Assembly (NCBI GenBank): GCA_020186115.1
Contig: WSYJ01000063.1
Span: 1 to 64,000, forward strand
Length of the DNA: 64,000 bases
DNA from: Histomonas meleagridis
Taxonomy: Eukaryota; Parabasalia; Tritrichomonadida; Dientamoebidae
Reading direction: 5' to 3'
Part shown: positions 20,586 through 30,600 of the stretch, piece by piece
Position numbering within the stretch: the first letter of the stretch is position 1
Layout of the letters: each line of letters starts with the position of its first letter
Translations under genes and position numbers: made by a program
The notes under the pieces: generated by a model
What the model saw: the letters and a program-made list of their open reading frames with translations, nothing else
Database searches by the model: none
Told to the model about the DNA's origin: nothing

Positions 20586-21218
20586 TTAGTTAAGGAAATC
20601 ATTATCATCTTCTGGAAGTGGGATTGCTTCTGCTTGTTGAAGTTCAGCTTCATATTGTGCAGCAAGATTTGGATCCATTTCAACTTCTGGTGGCATCAAA
20701 ACAGTTGCTGTAGTGAATTGAAGATTAGGATCACCTGATAATGAACGAGCTAATGAAAGGAATGGAAGTTCAAAGTGGTAGTTACTTTTAGCTGATATTT
20801 CGAAGTACCTCATGTTGTTCTTCTTGTGGAAAATAACACGCTTGGCTTGAACTTTCCTATCACGAACATCAATCTTGTTACCAACGAGAACAATTGGAAT
20901 ATTTGGACATACACGAACCAAATCGCGGTGCCATGTTGGGACATTACGATATGTTGTTGGTGAAGTTACATCGAACATGATGATAGCACAATTTGCTTCA
21001 AGATAGTAACCTTCACGGAGACCACCAAAACGTTCTTGACCTGCTGTATCCCAAATATTATATGTTAAAACACCATGTGTTGTTTGGAATGAAAGTTGGG
21101 ATACTTGAACACCTAATGTTGGAATATATTTCTTTTCAAATTCACCAGTTTGGTGGCGCTTTACAAATGTTGTTTTACCAACACCTCCATCACCAACAAG
21201 TACGAGTTTTGCTTGCAT
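20586..21218 (-). CDS. Ran GTPase, nuclear transport
   Basis: The 210-residue protein drives nuclear import and export. P-loop GDGGVGKTT begins at about residue 9, switch I has KKYIPTLGV, switch II is [17 protein letters not shown] (the Ran-specific form), G4 is [11 protein letters not shown] and G5 is [14 protein letters not shown]. The C-terminus is acidic ([11 protein letters not shown]), as in Ran, with no prenylation Cys. The N-terminus is shorter than in animals, and the frame begins almost at the P-loop. The upstream bases contain AAAACGGTTTTG on the coding strand, the shared promoter word. Confidence 0.96.
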   Translation of the reverse strand: MQAKLVLVGDGGVGKTTFVKRHQTGEFEKKYIPTLGVQVSQLSFQTTHGVLTYNIWDTAGQERFGGLREGYYLEANCAIIMFDVTSPTTYRNVPTWHRDLVRVCPNIPIVLVGNKIDVRDRKVQAKRVIFHKKNNMRYFEISAKSNYHFELPFLSLARSLSGDPNLQFTTATVLMPPEVEMDPNLAAQYEAELQQAEAIPLPEDDNDFLN

Positions 21219-21496
21219 TTTTTTCTTTTATTTTTAAGATTTTTTGACCATGGCAAAACCGTTTTATGCACACAAAGTAATTTTTTAGTAAAATCTTTTT
21301 TTCTCAACATTTTGTTCAATTAACAAAATTTTAAAAGTAAAGCTGATTAGTTTTTTATTATTTAAGAAATTAAAATGCTATTATAAATTCCAAAATCTTT
21401 TTAAAATAGTTTTTTGGAAAAAATGTGATTTTGTTCATCATATCGTAGTACTCAATTTTGAATAGTGTAAACGGTTTGTTGTGGTCGAACAAAATC
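21219..21496. promoter_or_regulatory. Divergent promoter region of Ran and the DEAD-box helicase
   Basis: The gap has the word GCAAAACCGTTTTATG (about 21253-21268) near the Ran start and GTAAACGGTTTGTTG (about 21467-21481) about 30 bases before the helicase start. They are near-complementary versions of one motif facing opposite genes. The rest is AT-rich. Confidence 0.5.
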
Positions 21497-22831
21497 ATGA
21501 CAAACTCTTTTTCTTCCTTAAAACTTCCTGATTTTATATTAAGAACGTGCAAACAAATTGGCTTAACAAACCCAACTCCAGTTCAATTAGCTACAATTCC
21601 ACAGATTTTAGCAGGAAGAAATGTTGTTGCTATTTCACCAACTGGTAGTGGAAAAACAGCAGCTTTTGCATTACCTATAATATCAGAATTGTCCAAAGAT
21701 CCATATGGAATTTATTGTTTAATTTTAAGTCCAACACGTGAACTTGCTGAACAAATTTCAGATCAGTTTGATTTATTCGGTAATGGAATGAAAATTGATG
21801 TCGCTCAAATCCTTGGTGGTCTTTCATACAACCAACAGGCATCTATCATTGAAAGAAATCCACATATTTTAGTTGCAACTCCGGGGCGTCTTCTTCAACA
21901 TCTAAGATCTACAACAAGAGTTACTTTCGATAACCTTCGATTTCTTGTTCTTGATGAAGTTGACAGACTTTTTAGTGAAGGCTTTTGGAAAGATGTCGAA
22001 GATATAGTCAAATATTTACCTGAAGTTCGTCAAACCTTACTCTACAGTGCGACATTCAATGAAAAAATCCCCATTTCAAACATTCTTTCCAAGCCGCCAA
22101 ATGTTATAAAATCAACAAATTTCCAACCAGATGAACATCAAAATCTTAGTGATGATGGCAACACATATTTTTGGAAGGCAACCATTGATCAAGCACCACG
22201 AATCCAACACATGATAACCAATGTTCCAGGTCATCTTCGCGAAATATATTTAATCATATTACTTGAAGAGATCATGAAAAACAACGAATATTCGCAAGTT
22301 TTGGTATTTACAAACCATTGTGAGACCACTAATGTAGTTACATTGATTTTACGACGATTCAAATTCAAAACTGCAATGCTCCATTCCCAAATGGAACAAG
22401 ACGACAGATTTGCTGCAATTCGCGACTTCAAGTCCGGAAGCCAACGAATTCTTGTAGCAACTGATGTTGCAGCTCGTGGACTCGATATTCCATATGTCGA
22501 TGAAGTCATCCATTTTAACCCTCCGCCAAGTGCAACGATCTATGTACATCGAGCTGGACGTACCGGGAGAGCAGGAAGGAGCGGGCGATCAATTCTTTTT
22601 GTTAATGGAAACAAAGATGCGAAAATTGTCGAAGAGATACAAAAAGAAATTGGACACGAACTTGAAGTACTGAAGATAAACGAAAAGGAAATTGTGTCGA
22701 AAATGAATGATGTTTTAAATGCAAAACGCGATGCGAAAGTTTTGATGTATGACAATAATTTCGGAGAAAGAGAAAAACGATTGAGGCAAATTGATGAAGC
22801 TAAAAGCGAACTTGGGATTGTTGATAAATAA
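21497..22831 (+). CDS. DEAD-box RNA helicase, DDX49/Dbp8-like
   Basis: The 444-residue protein is a compact two-domain RNA helicase, probably for ribosome biogenesis. Motifs in order are Q motif (PTPVQLATIP), I SPTGSGKTAAF, Ia SPTRELAEQ, GG, Ib ATPGRL, II LDEVDRL, III YSATF, IV LVFTN, V VATDVAARGLDI and VI HRAGRTGRAGRSG. The PYGIYCLILSPTREL stretch and short tail favour DDX49/Dbp8 over other DEAD families. Motif II reads DEVD instead of DEAD. ATG 21497 is chosen because the AAACGGTTT promoter word (about 21469-21477) lies inside any longer N-terminal extension. Expected location is the nucleolus. Confidence 0.88.
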   Translation: MTNSFSSLKLPDFILRTCKQIGLTNPTPVQLATIPQILAGRNVVAISPTGSGKTAAFALPIISELSKDPYGIYCLILSPTRELAEQISDQFDLFGNGMKIDVAQILGGLSYNQQASIIERNPHILVATPGRLLQHLRSTTRVTFDNLRFLVLDEVDRLFSEGFWKDVEDIVKYLPEVRQTLLYSATFNEKIPISNILSKPPNVIKSTNFQPDEHQNLSDDGNTYFWKATIDQAPRIQHMITNVPGHLREIYLIILLEEIMKNNEYSQVLVFTNHCETTNVVTLILRRFKFKTAMLHSQMEQDDRFAAIRDFKSGSQRILVATDVAARGLDIPYVDEVIHFNPPPSATIYVHRAGRTGRAGRSGRSILFVNGNKDAKIVEEIQKEIGHELEVLKINEKEIVSKMNDVLNAKRDAKVLMYDNNFGEREKRLRQIDEAKSELGIVDK

Positions 22832-23125
22832 TAAAATTGTTTGTGATTATATACAATAAATAAATGAATACAAACAAAATTATGTCCGAATGAATTCTAT
22901 ATACAATGTAAATAACTGAGCATTTGTTTGCATCAATATTTTATCTATTTTGATATTAACATTTGAACAATTGAAATTTAGAAGTTTTATAATAAAAAAT
23001 GTCTTTTTGCATTGAATATTTTGTGATTTTTTGCATAGTTTACTCCATGATATTAGATTCAATTTTGAGAAATTATTTTCGCTCTGGCAAAATATATGGA
23101 AGCGGTTCATTTTGAAAAGTGCCAA
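22832..23125. promoter_or_regulatory. Intergenic region with promoter of the UEV-RING gene
   Basis: AT-rich, with no gene. At 23101-23113 AGCGGTTCATTTT combines the CGGTT word with a TCATTT initiator, about 17 bases before the chosen ATG. This pairing is the clearest example in the window of the activator word abutting an initiator. Confidence 0.5.
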
Positions 23126-24214
23126 ATGCAAGACTTGTTTGCAGGAACACCATATGACATTGCACAAACAGAAAGAATCAGAAACGATATCTTAGATTTG
23201 ACAAGAGCTTTTAGGCAAATGAACGTCTCACTTGATACTTCAATAAATCCACCTCTTATTCAAATATCTGGTCCAATTTCTATAACATCACAAGAAAAAG
23301 AATATGAACTTCCTGTTGTGCTAACACTCCCGTCTGGATTTCCAAATTGTGAACCAATCGTCAGAATTCCACTTCCTTTACATACGTCCCTTAAGAAAAA
23401 AAATTTCCAACCTAACGGTGTTTTAAACCAAGGTGTTATTTCGTATTCACAAAACTCATCGCTTTCTGATTTTTTAATTATTCTTATCGAATACTTCAAT
23501 TCTCACCCTCCTGTTGGTTTCGTTGATGCTAATCTTATTCTTCGAAATTTCTTATCAACAACCCGCCTACAAACTCCACCTACACCACATATTAATCCAA
23601 ATCCACCACCAAAACCACAGCCAAAGCAACTCACCGCAATTCCTGATGATTACATGTGTCCCGTCTGCTATGAAATCATGAAACGACCTGACCACGTTCC
23701 AATGATCCTCTTTCCATGTGGTCATACAGCTTGTAAATCATGTATAGATTCATACCAAAACAAGTCTGGTCATAAAAGATGCTGTCTTTGTAATCAAGAA
23801 TTCCAAAATTATGCAACCAATTATAATCTTTTGCATCTTATTGAAAATGACGAAATACCAAATCAGTTCCAAGCACAAACAAATCAATTAGATAAATATC
23901 ACAAAAAGTTTAATGAAAAGAAAGAGAAAATGTTTTTATATTTTGAACAACAAAATAAGTTAAAAAATCAGTTAAAAGATATGAAAGATGAAATCCAAAA
24001 CCAAAGAAAAACAGTGAACTCTCTCGAAGATGAATTAAAGCGTATAAATACGGAATTAGTACTTCAAAAGACAAAATTGAGTGAATTAAACATGAAAAAA
24101 GGAGCAACCAAAGAGCAAATTCAGGAACTAAATGAAATTTTAAAAAAGTTGGTTCCAAAAGTACAAAAATATGAAGCATTATCAAACGCTCAAAATAGTG
24201 TACACCCCACCTAA
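23126..24214 (+). CDS. UEV-like domain plus RING finger and coiled coil protein
   Basis: The 362-residue protein has an N-terminal UEV/E2-like fold (about 20-140). GPISIT then YELPVVLTLPSGFPNCEP resembles TSG101-type UEV with the PxxxP core, and no catalytic Cys is evident. A Pro-rich linker follows (TPPTPHINPNPPPKPQPKQ), then a RING (about 178-213: CPVC, LFPCGHTACKSC, CCLC; C3HC4 pattern) and a C-terminal coiled coil (about 250-345). The UEV, Pro-rich and coiled-coil order recalls ESCRT-I Vps23, with a RING inserted that suggests E3 ligase activity. The start at 23126 is preferred to 23096 because GCGGTTCATTTTG, a promoter word plus initiator, lies between them. Confidence 0.72.
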   Translation: MQDLFAGTPYDIAQTERIRNDILDLTRAFRQMNVSLDTSINPPLIQISGPISITSQEKEYELPVVLTLPSGFPNCEPIVRIPLPLHTSLKKKNFQPNGVLNQGVISYSQNSSLSDFLIILIEYFNSHPPVGFVDANLILRNFLSTTRLQTPPTPHINPNPPPKPQPKQLTAIPDDYMCPVCYEIMKRPDHVPMILFPCGHTACKSCIDSYQNKSGHKRCCLCNQEFQNYATNYNLLHLIENDEIPNQFQAQTNQLDKYHKKFNEKKEKMFLYFEQQNKLKNQLKDMKDEIQNQRKTVNSLEDELKRINTELVLQKTKLSELNMKKGATKEQIQELNEILKKLVPKVQKYEALSNAQNSVHPT

Positions 24215-24384
24215 TAATTTTTACTTTTTACTTTTTTGAATAAACATTAAATCCTTGTGTACAATGTTTTTCTAAATTTAATCTTTTTCAGTTGGGGTAC
24301 ACCAAATTGACGAATGTTTGTGATACAAATTGTGAGATACGATAGCGAAAAGTGACGTTTTTAAACCGCAACAACCACCGCCAT

Positions 24385-27114
24385 ATGTCAAAAGAAGTTT
24401 ATAATCTCACTCCAATCAATAAAGATCCTGATGTTCTTCTTGGATATCATAAGATCACTCCCAAAGTTTCTCAAATTGATATACTCGCTCAACAAGTTTC
24501 AGTTGACGAAGCTTTTAATATTGATTCAACCAAAACAGAAGATCCATTTGCCGAATCCAATCAAAGCACTCATACAACCACTAGCCTTCAATCTCGCTGG
24601 AGTAAATTCAAGAATCATTGTCTTTCTTCTTTCCAAACTCGTGCAAGTGATTTCATGAAAGAAGATGAAAACTTCCTTTTATTGTCCAAACGTGTACGTG
24701 ATAGACTTGCAGAGCTATCAGTTACTAGTGATGAAGCTAAACAAATTACATTTATGCAACATAATGAAGAACAACTTCGTCGTAAAATTAAACGTCAAAG
24801 TGAAACATTAGAAGTATTATATCAAGAATCCAAACATTGGGAGATGATTGAATTAATTTCCAAGACATGTGAGCTTTTAATCAATACCAGATCACCACAA
24901 TTTTATCCAGCCCAATTTATGTTAGTATTAGAGCTTGTAGAACATTTTGGGACCATAGTTTATAATCGTATTTCGTCACATTCCGCATGTGAGAAAGGTC
25001 AAAATTATGTTGATACGAAAGATGGATGTCGAGAACTCTTATGCTTAAACTGGGCAATGATCTTATGTCGTACCGCCCGATTATTACCACGTCTTCTTCT
25101 TCAAATAGCTTTTTTGCGTTGTTACAAATTTCATCCTTACAAAAGTGCCACGGAATCCGTTAAGCAGATCATCAAAGCGATTCCTGGGTTAGGGTCAGGT
25201 TCATCAGGGATATATGTTCGCTCATATTTAGTCTATACCATTTATACATATTTACCGGAGACTCATTGTGAATTATTATTACCATTATTTACATCATATG
25301 TTCATTTTTTATTATATTTCAAAGACGAAGGATTTAAACGACAATTTAATAAAATCAGTGAATATACATTTAATAAGTATATCGAGACACATAAACCAGC
25401 GTTAGAGTTCTTAATTTCTACATTAGTTTCAGTCAGTGATACAAATTTCTTAAAAGAAATTCTCGACGAGTTTTATAACGCAGGTAAACCTTCATCATTT
25501 ATCTTATCGATATTATTAGATCAATTTCCATCTAAGTTCATATCGAAGATATATAATGTTGTGTTAATGTTAATTGATAAAAGTGATGATGTAATATCAC
25601 ATTCGATTTTATTATATAAGTTAATAAACTCAATGTTGAACGTGAAGTTGACAGAAGGTTTCGTAGAGTTCATGAATGAAATATGGAATCGAATGGGCAA
25701 ATTCACAAACATTGAAGATTTCATATACGTTGCATCTCCATTAAGTAAATTCATTGCAAAGTTTTGTCAGCCACATTACTTGAATTACTTTTTAAAGAAT
25801 GTTGTTACATTATTACGTAAGAACATTCAAATGTCATTAACAGATAATAATAATCTTAAAAACATTGGAATCAAGAATGAAAAGATTAGTAATAACATAT
25901 CACAATGTGTATCCGAATGTATAATTAATGCAGTAACAGCCGGCAAAAACTTTTCGGAAGTATTACAACATATTAATTCGATTGTCGACTTAATGGATTT
26001 CTTAAATGAAGAATCACTTGTTGAAATCTCTCGTTTCATCTTAAATGATATCTCTGTTAAACCATTTGAGTTAAATGATCCATTATGTGTCCGAATTCTT
26101 TTAGAGTTATCACAGATATTATATCAATCATTAAATATATTATCACCTGTCGACGTTATCGAGAAGACGAATCAAGTCATCGAATGGTTTTTGTTTCATG
26201 TTGATTTCGGTAATAATTTCGAAGCGCATTTAAACTTTTTACTTTCTGCACGTTCTTCATTTCCTTCAAGTGATCGAATATTATCTACTATAAGTCGAAT
26301 TAGTTTTCGATTATCGACATTAGTTTATTCTAAGAAACGTAATAATTATGATGTAATCACACGATCATTTTTATCATTTTCATTTGTAACTATTCCAACA
26401 ATTACAAATATCATTGAACGATCGAAATTATTATTATTAGGTACAAATGTATCATTAATATGTAATGTAATATGTTTTACTAATTCGTTTTATGATGAGT
26501 TCATTAAAATCATTGATGAAATACCATTAAAGAAAGATATTTATGAGTTATATATCCAAACATTAAATTTGTTATTATTAATTCCTTCAAGTAATATATC
26601 AAACGAACCATATGAAAACATACGAAAATTCATAATACAAATCATTCGTATGAATTGGTCCGATTCAGAACCTGTTGACTTTGCACTCGAATCAATTATT
26701 ATGATGACGCATTCATTAAGAAGTGAATACGTGTTACATATCGATAACGTGAATAGTAACGACGTTTTGTTCGCAGGAAATTCCGAGTTTAAAGTAAATG
26801 GTAAAAAATTCATTAACCAAATGGTGCCCCGTTTCATGAACGCATTACAAAGATATGGAGAAAAAGGTGTAATCGCATTGAAAACTAAGGTGCCATTGAT
26901 TGCTTTGCACGCTATAAGCGCTTTCGTGGACGTGTTTGAGTTGGATGACAAAAACGAATTGTTGAAATTGTTGGAGAAGTTGTTGACATTCGTGAAGAAA
27001 GGTGATAATAAGAAAATAGTCGATATAAAGGAAAAAGTGTCGAAGCACTTGAATTACGTGTTCAGTAATAACGAAGAAGCACAAAAGTTTCTGGAGGTGT
27101 TTGATGAAAAATAA
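24385..27114 (+). CDS. VPS35L: VPS35L (C16orf62), retriever complex scaffold
   Basis: The 909-residue alpha-solenoid protein shares blocks with VPS35L: the region LLPRLLLQIAFLRCYKF and IKAIPGLG (about 235-270), the stretch FVTIPTITNIIERSKLLL (about 670-690) and the C-terminal LHIDNVNSNDVLFAGNSEF (about 790-810). These match the LPRF...LKCYKF, FITIPSLAGIFTR and YHIDKVDSND-type blocks of the family in the right order. The protein recycles membrane cargo from endosomes with VPS29 and VPS26C. ATG 24385 is chosen because a longer frame begins with GTG and covers the AAACCGC promoter word at about 24363. The N-terminal 100 residues are low in conservation. Confidence 0.85.
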   Translation: MSKEVYNLTPINKDPDVLLGYHKITPKVSQIDILAQQVSVDEAFNIDSTKTEDPFAESNQSTHTTTSLQSRWSKFKNHCLSSFQTRASDFMKEDENFLLLSKRVRDRLAELSVTSDEAKQITFMQHNEEQLRRKIKRQSETLEVLYQESKHWEMIELISKTCELLINTRSPQFYPAQFMLVLELVEHFGTIVYNRISSHSACEKGQNYVDTKDGCRELLCLNWAMILCRTARLLPRLLLQIAFLRCYKFHPYKSATESVKQIIKAIPGLGSGSSGIYVRSYLVYTIYTYLPETHCELLLPLFTSYVHFLLYFKDEGFKRQFNKISEYTFNKYIETHKPALEFLISTLVSVSDTNFLKEILDEFYNAGKPSSFILSILLDQFPSKFISKIYNVVLMLIDKSDDVISHSILLYKLINSMLNVKLTEGFVEFMNEIWNRMGKFTNIEDFIYVASPLSKFIAKFCQPHYLNYFLKNVVTLLRKNIQMSLTDNNNLKNIGIKNEKISNNISQCVSECIINAVTAGKNFSEVLQHINSIVDLMDFLNEESLVEISRFILNDISVKPFELNDPLCVRILLELSQILYQSLNILSPVDVIEKTNQVIEWFLFHVDFGNNFEAHLNFLLSARSSFPSSDRILSTISRISFRLSTLVYSKKRNNYDVITRSFLSFSFVTIPTITNIIERSKLLLLGTNVSLICNVICFTNSFYDEFIKIIDEIPLKKDIYELYIQTLNLLLLIPSSNISNEPYENIRKFIIQIIRMNWSDSEPVDFALESIIMMTHSLRSEYVLHIDNVNSNDVLFAGNSEFKVNGKKFINQMVPRFMNALQRYGEKGVIALKTKVPLIALHAISAFVDVFELDDKNELLKLLEKLLTFVKKGDNKKIVDIKEKVSKHLNYVFSNNEEAQKFLEVFDEK

Positions 27115-27679
27115 ATAAAAATAATAATAAGTTTTGGAATTACTTTTTTGAAATATTTTATTATTTTCCTTTTCGACTCGTCACAGCTAAGAACAAAAAT
27201 CGTCAAAACAAATTTGATAACTTCATATGTATAAGTTATTAATATTGAAATTAATGTTAACTAAATATTTTGACTTTTTATTTGTTGATAGATTTTTCTT
27301 GTCCCTTTATGTACATTCTTTTTGTGTTTGAAAAAATCTTCAAAAACTTAATAGTTAATCAACAAAAGGTAATTAAATTATCATTCTTTTCCCTATAAAT
27401 TTCATGCAAGATAAAATCACAGACTTCAATTAACTCAAAATATTCAAAACTTAATATCAGTAGGTGATAATAAAGATTATAAAGATGTTAGAAAAAATAT
27501 TCAACATCTAATTGAATCCAAGTATTACCTACTTTTTTAAGTTTTAATTAGAATTTTTATTTTATAATAATTGTTTTTTACTTATATACACAATTATATA
27601 ACATTAAGTTAATAAATGTGACAGTCTTTCTTAGATTTACCAAATAATTCAAATGAATTCTAAATATAATATTGAAAGA
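27115..27679. other. Gene-free AT-rich stretch
   Basis: No gene, RNA or structured repeat was recognised between VPS35L and the second ankyrin array. Confidence 0.4.
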
Positions 27680-30600
27680 TTATATCATTAAAATAGATTT
27701 TAAATTAAAGCAACAAATATTTTTACCTTTCATTTTAATGATATCCTGTTTGTCAAAAAGTTTTTCTATTTCTGTGTATCCGTTTTTAGCTGCACATAAA
27801 GGTGCTGTCATAAAAGATTTAAATAAAATCCAAATCTTATTCTGAAAAATCATTTTAATTAAATAAATATTAAGCAAAGTATATTAATATCTACAGCATA
27901 AATATCAATTCTTTCTTGCTCAAGAAGTAATTTAACTATGTCTATGTAACCATCTGCAGAAGCATACATTAGAGCTGTCCAAATTAATATATTTGAATAC
28001 CAAATAGTATTTTGAAATGAAAAAACATCAAAAGAGATATTAAATAAAACATTAAAATATTTCTAATATTTATTTCAATTCCTTCTTGCTCAAGAAGTAA
28101 TTTAACAATGTCTATATATCCATTTTTAGTTGCACATATAAGTGCCGTATTAAATAATTTACATAATTTCCAAATATATAATAAAAACATCAAATTAAGT
28201 AAATATATATTAAATTAAAAATATAAATGTCTTTAGCATTGATTTCGTTTTCTTCATTATTAAGTGGAAGTTCTTCAATTTCTGTTTCATAAGGTGTGAA
28301 TTTAAGTAGTGTATAAAATGCTTTAAATAAATCCCAAATATTTGTTTGAATTATTAAAAAAATTAATGAAAATATTATTATTAGTGCTAATTAAACTTTT
28401 CCGTCGTTCAATAAATAAATTGACTATTTCTATAAATCCTTTTTCAGCTGCTAAAATAAGTGCAGTTTTAAATGATTTTTATAATTTCCAAATAATATTT
28501 TGAATTATCAAATCATTTAAATATATATTAAATATAATGGATAAATATTTTTATCACTAATATCAATCCCTGAATATGCAAGAAGTAATTTGACCATTTC
28601 TGTGTTACCATTCAAGGATCCTATCATAAGTGCTGTGTTAAATGATAAAAATAATCACCAAATTATATATTGATATATCAATATTATAAAATAAATATCA
28701 AATAAAATATGTAAAAATTTTGAATATTAATATTTATTTCTTTTTGTTCAAGAAGTAATTTAAAGATTTCAATATTATTACTTTTTAAAGAATACATAAG
28801 TACTGTGTCAAATATATTAAATAATCTCCAAATATTATTTTGAAACGTCAAATAATTAATATGAATATTAAGTAAATTCAATAAATATTCTTTGCATTAA
28901 TATCAATTCCATCTTTTTCAAGAAGCAAATTAAATATATCGATTTTATTACTTTTCAAAGAGTACATAAGTACTGTGTCAAATATATTAAATAATCTCCA
29001 AATATTATTTTGAAACGTTAAATAATTAATATGAATATTAAGTAAATTCAATAAATATTCTTTGCATTAATATCAATCCCATCTTGTTCAAGAAGTAAAT
29101 TAAATATATCGATTTTATTACTTTTCAAAGAGTACATAAGTGGTGTATCAAATAGTTTAAATAATTTCCAATTATTAATATAAAATATTAAATAATTAAA
29201 ATCAATTTTAAACAAAATATTTCAATATCTTTTGCATTAATATCAATCCCATCTTGTTCAAGAAGTAAATTAAATATATCGATTTTATCATATTTCAAAG
29301 ATAACATAAGTACCGTATTAAATAATTTTAATAATCGTCAAATTATGCTTTGATACATTAAAATATTGAAACCAATTTTAAACAAAACATTCCAATATCT
29401 TTTGCATTAATATCAATACCATATTGTTTTAGAAGTTGCATAAATATTTTGAAATTATTATTTTTTAAAGATAATATAAGTGCTGTATCACAAAATTTAA
29501 ATGAATTCCAAATATTCTTTTGAAACATTAAATAATAGATATGAATATTAATTATATTTAGATAATATTTTTAGAATTAACATCAATCCCTTTTTGTTCA
29601 AGAAGTAATTTACTTATTTTATTTTTATTATTTTTTATTGATAATATAAGTGCTGTATCAAATAATTTGAATAATCACCAAATAACGCTTTGATACATAA
29701 AATAATAAAAATCAATTTTAAATAAAACAAATTAATATCTTTTGTATTAACATCAATACCTTCTTGTTCAAGAAGTAATTTAAACATATCAATTTTATAA
29801 GTTTTTAGAGATAATATAAGTGCTGAGTCAAATAGATTAAACAATTCATAAATATTATTTTGAAATATTGAATAAAAGGTATAAATATTAAACACAATTA
29901 ATTAATATTTTTCGAATTAATATCAATTCCTTTTTGATTAAGAAGCATTTTGAATATTTCAATTTTATAATTTTTTACTGATATTATAAGTGCTGTATCA
30001 AATAATCTTATGAATTTCTATTAATTATTTTAAAACATGAAATTGTAAAAATTGATTTTAAATCAAACAAATTAATATCTTTTGTATTGATATCAATACC
30101 TTCGTATTCAAGAAGTATTTTTGCTATATCAATTTTATTATTCTTTAAAGATAATATGAGTGCTGAGTTAAATAAATTAAATTTTTCCCAAATATTATTT
30201 TAAAATATCAAACAAAAAACACAAACACTAAATACAATCAATTAATATTTTTAGCATTAACATCAATTCCTTTTTGTTCAAGAAGCAATTTGAAAATTTC
30301 GATTTTATCATATTTTAAAGATAATATAAGAGGTGTATCAAATAATTTCAATAATTTCCAAATATTATTTCAAAATCTTCAACTATTAAAACCAATATTA
30401 AGTCAATCTAATAAATATTTTTGGAATTAATATCTAATCCTTTTTGTTCAAGAAGTAATTTTACTATATCTACACAACCATTTTTTATTGCTAATATAAG
30501 CGCAGTATCAAATAATTTAAATCATTTCTATATATTATTTTGAAATATTATTTAATTTAAATATACTTTGAATATTACATTTAAATTGTTTTTGTATTGA

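Noticed and set aside
26541-26951. Antisense 136-codon frame inside VPS35L
   Set aside because: Shadow of the real gene, with no family features.
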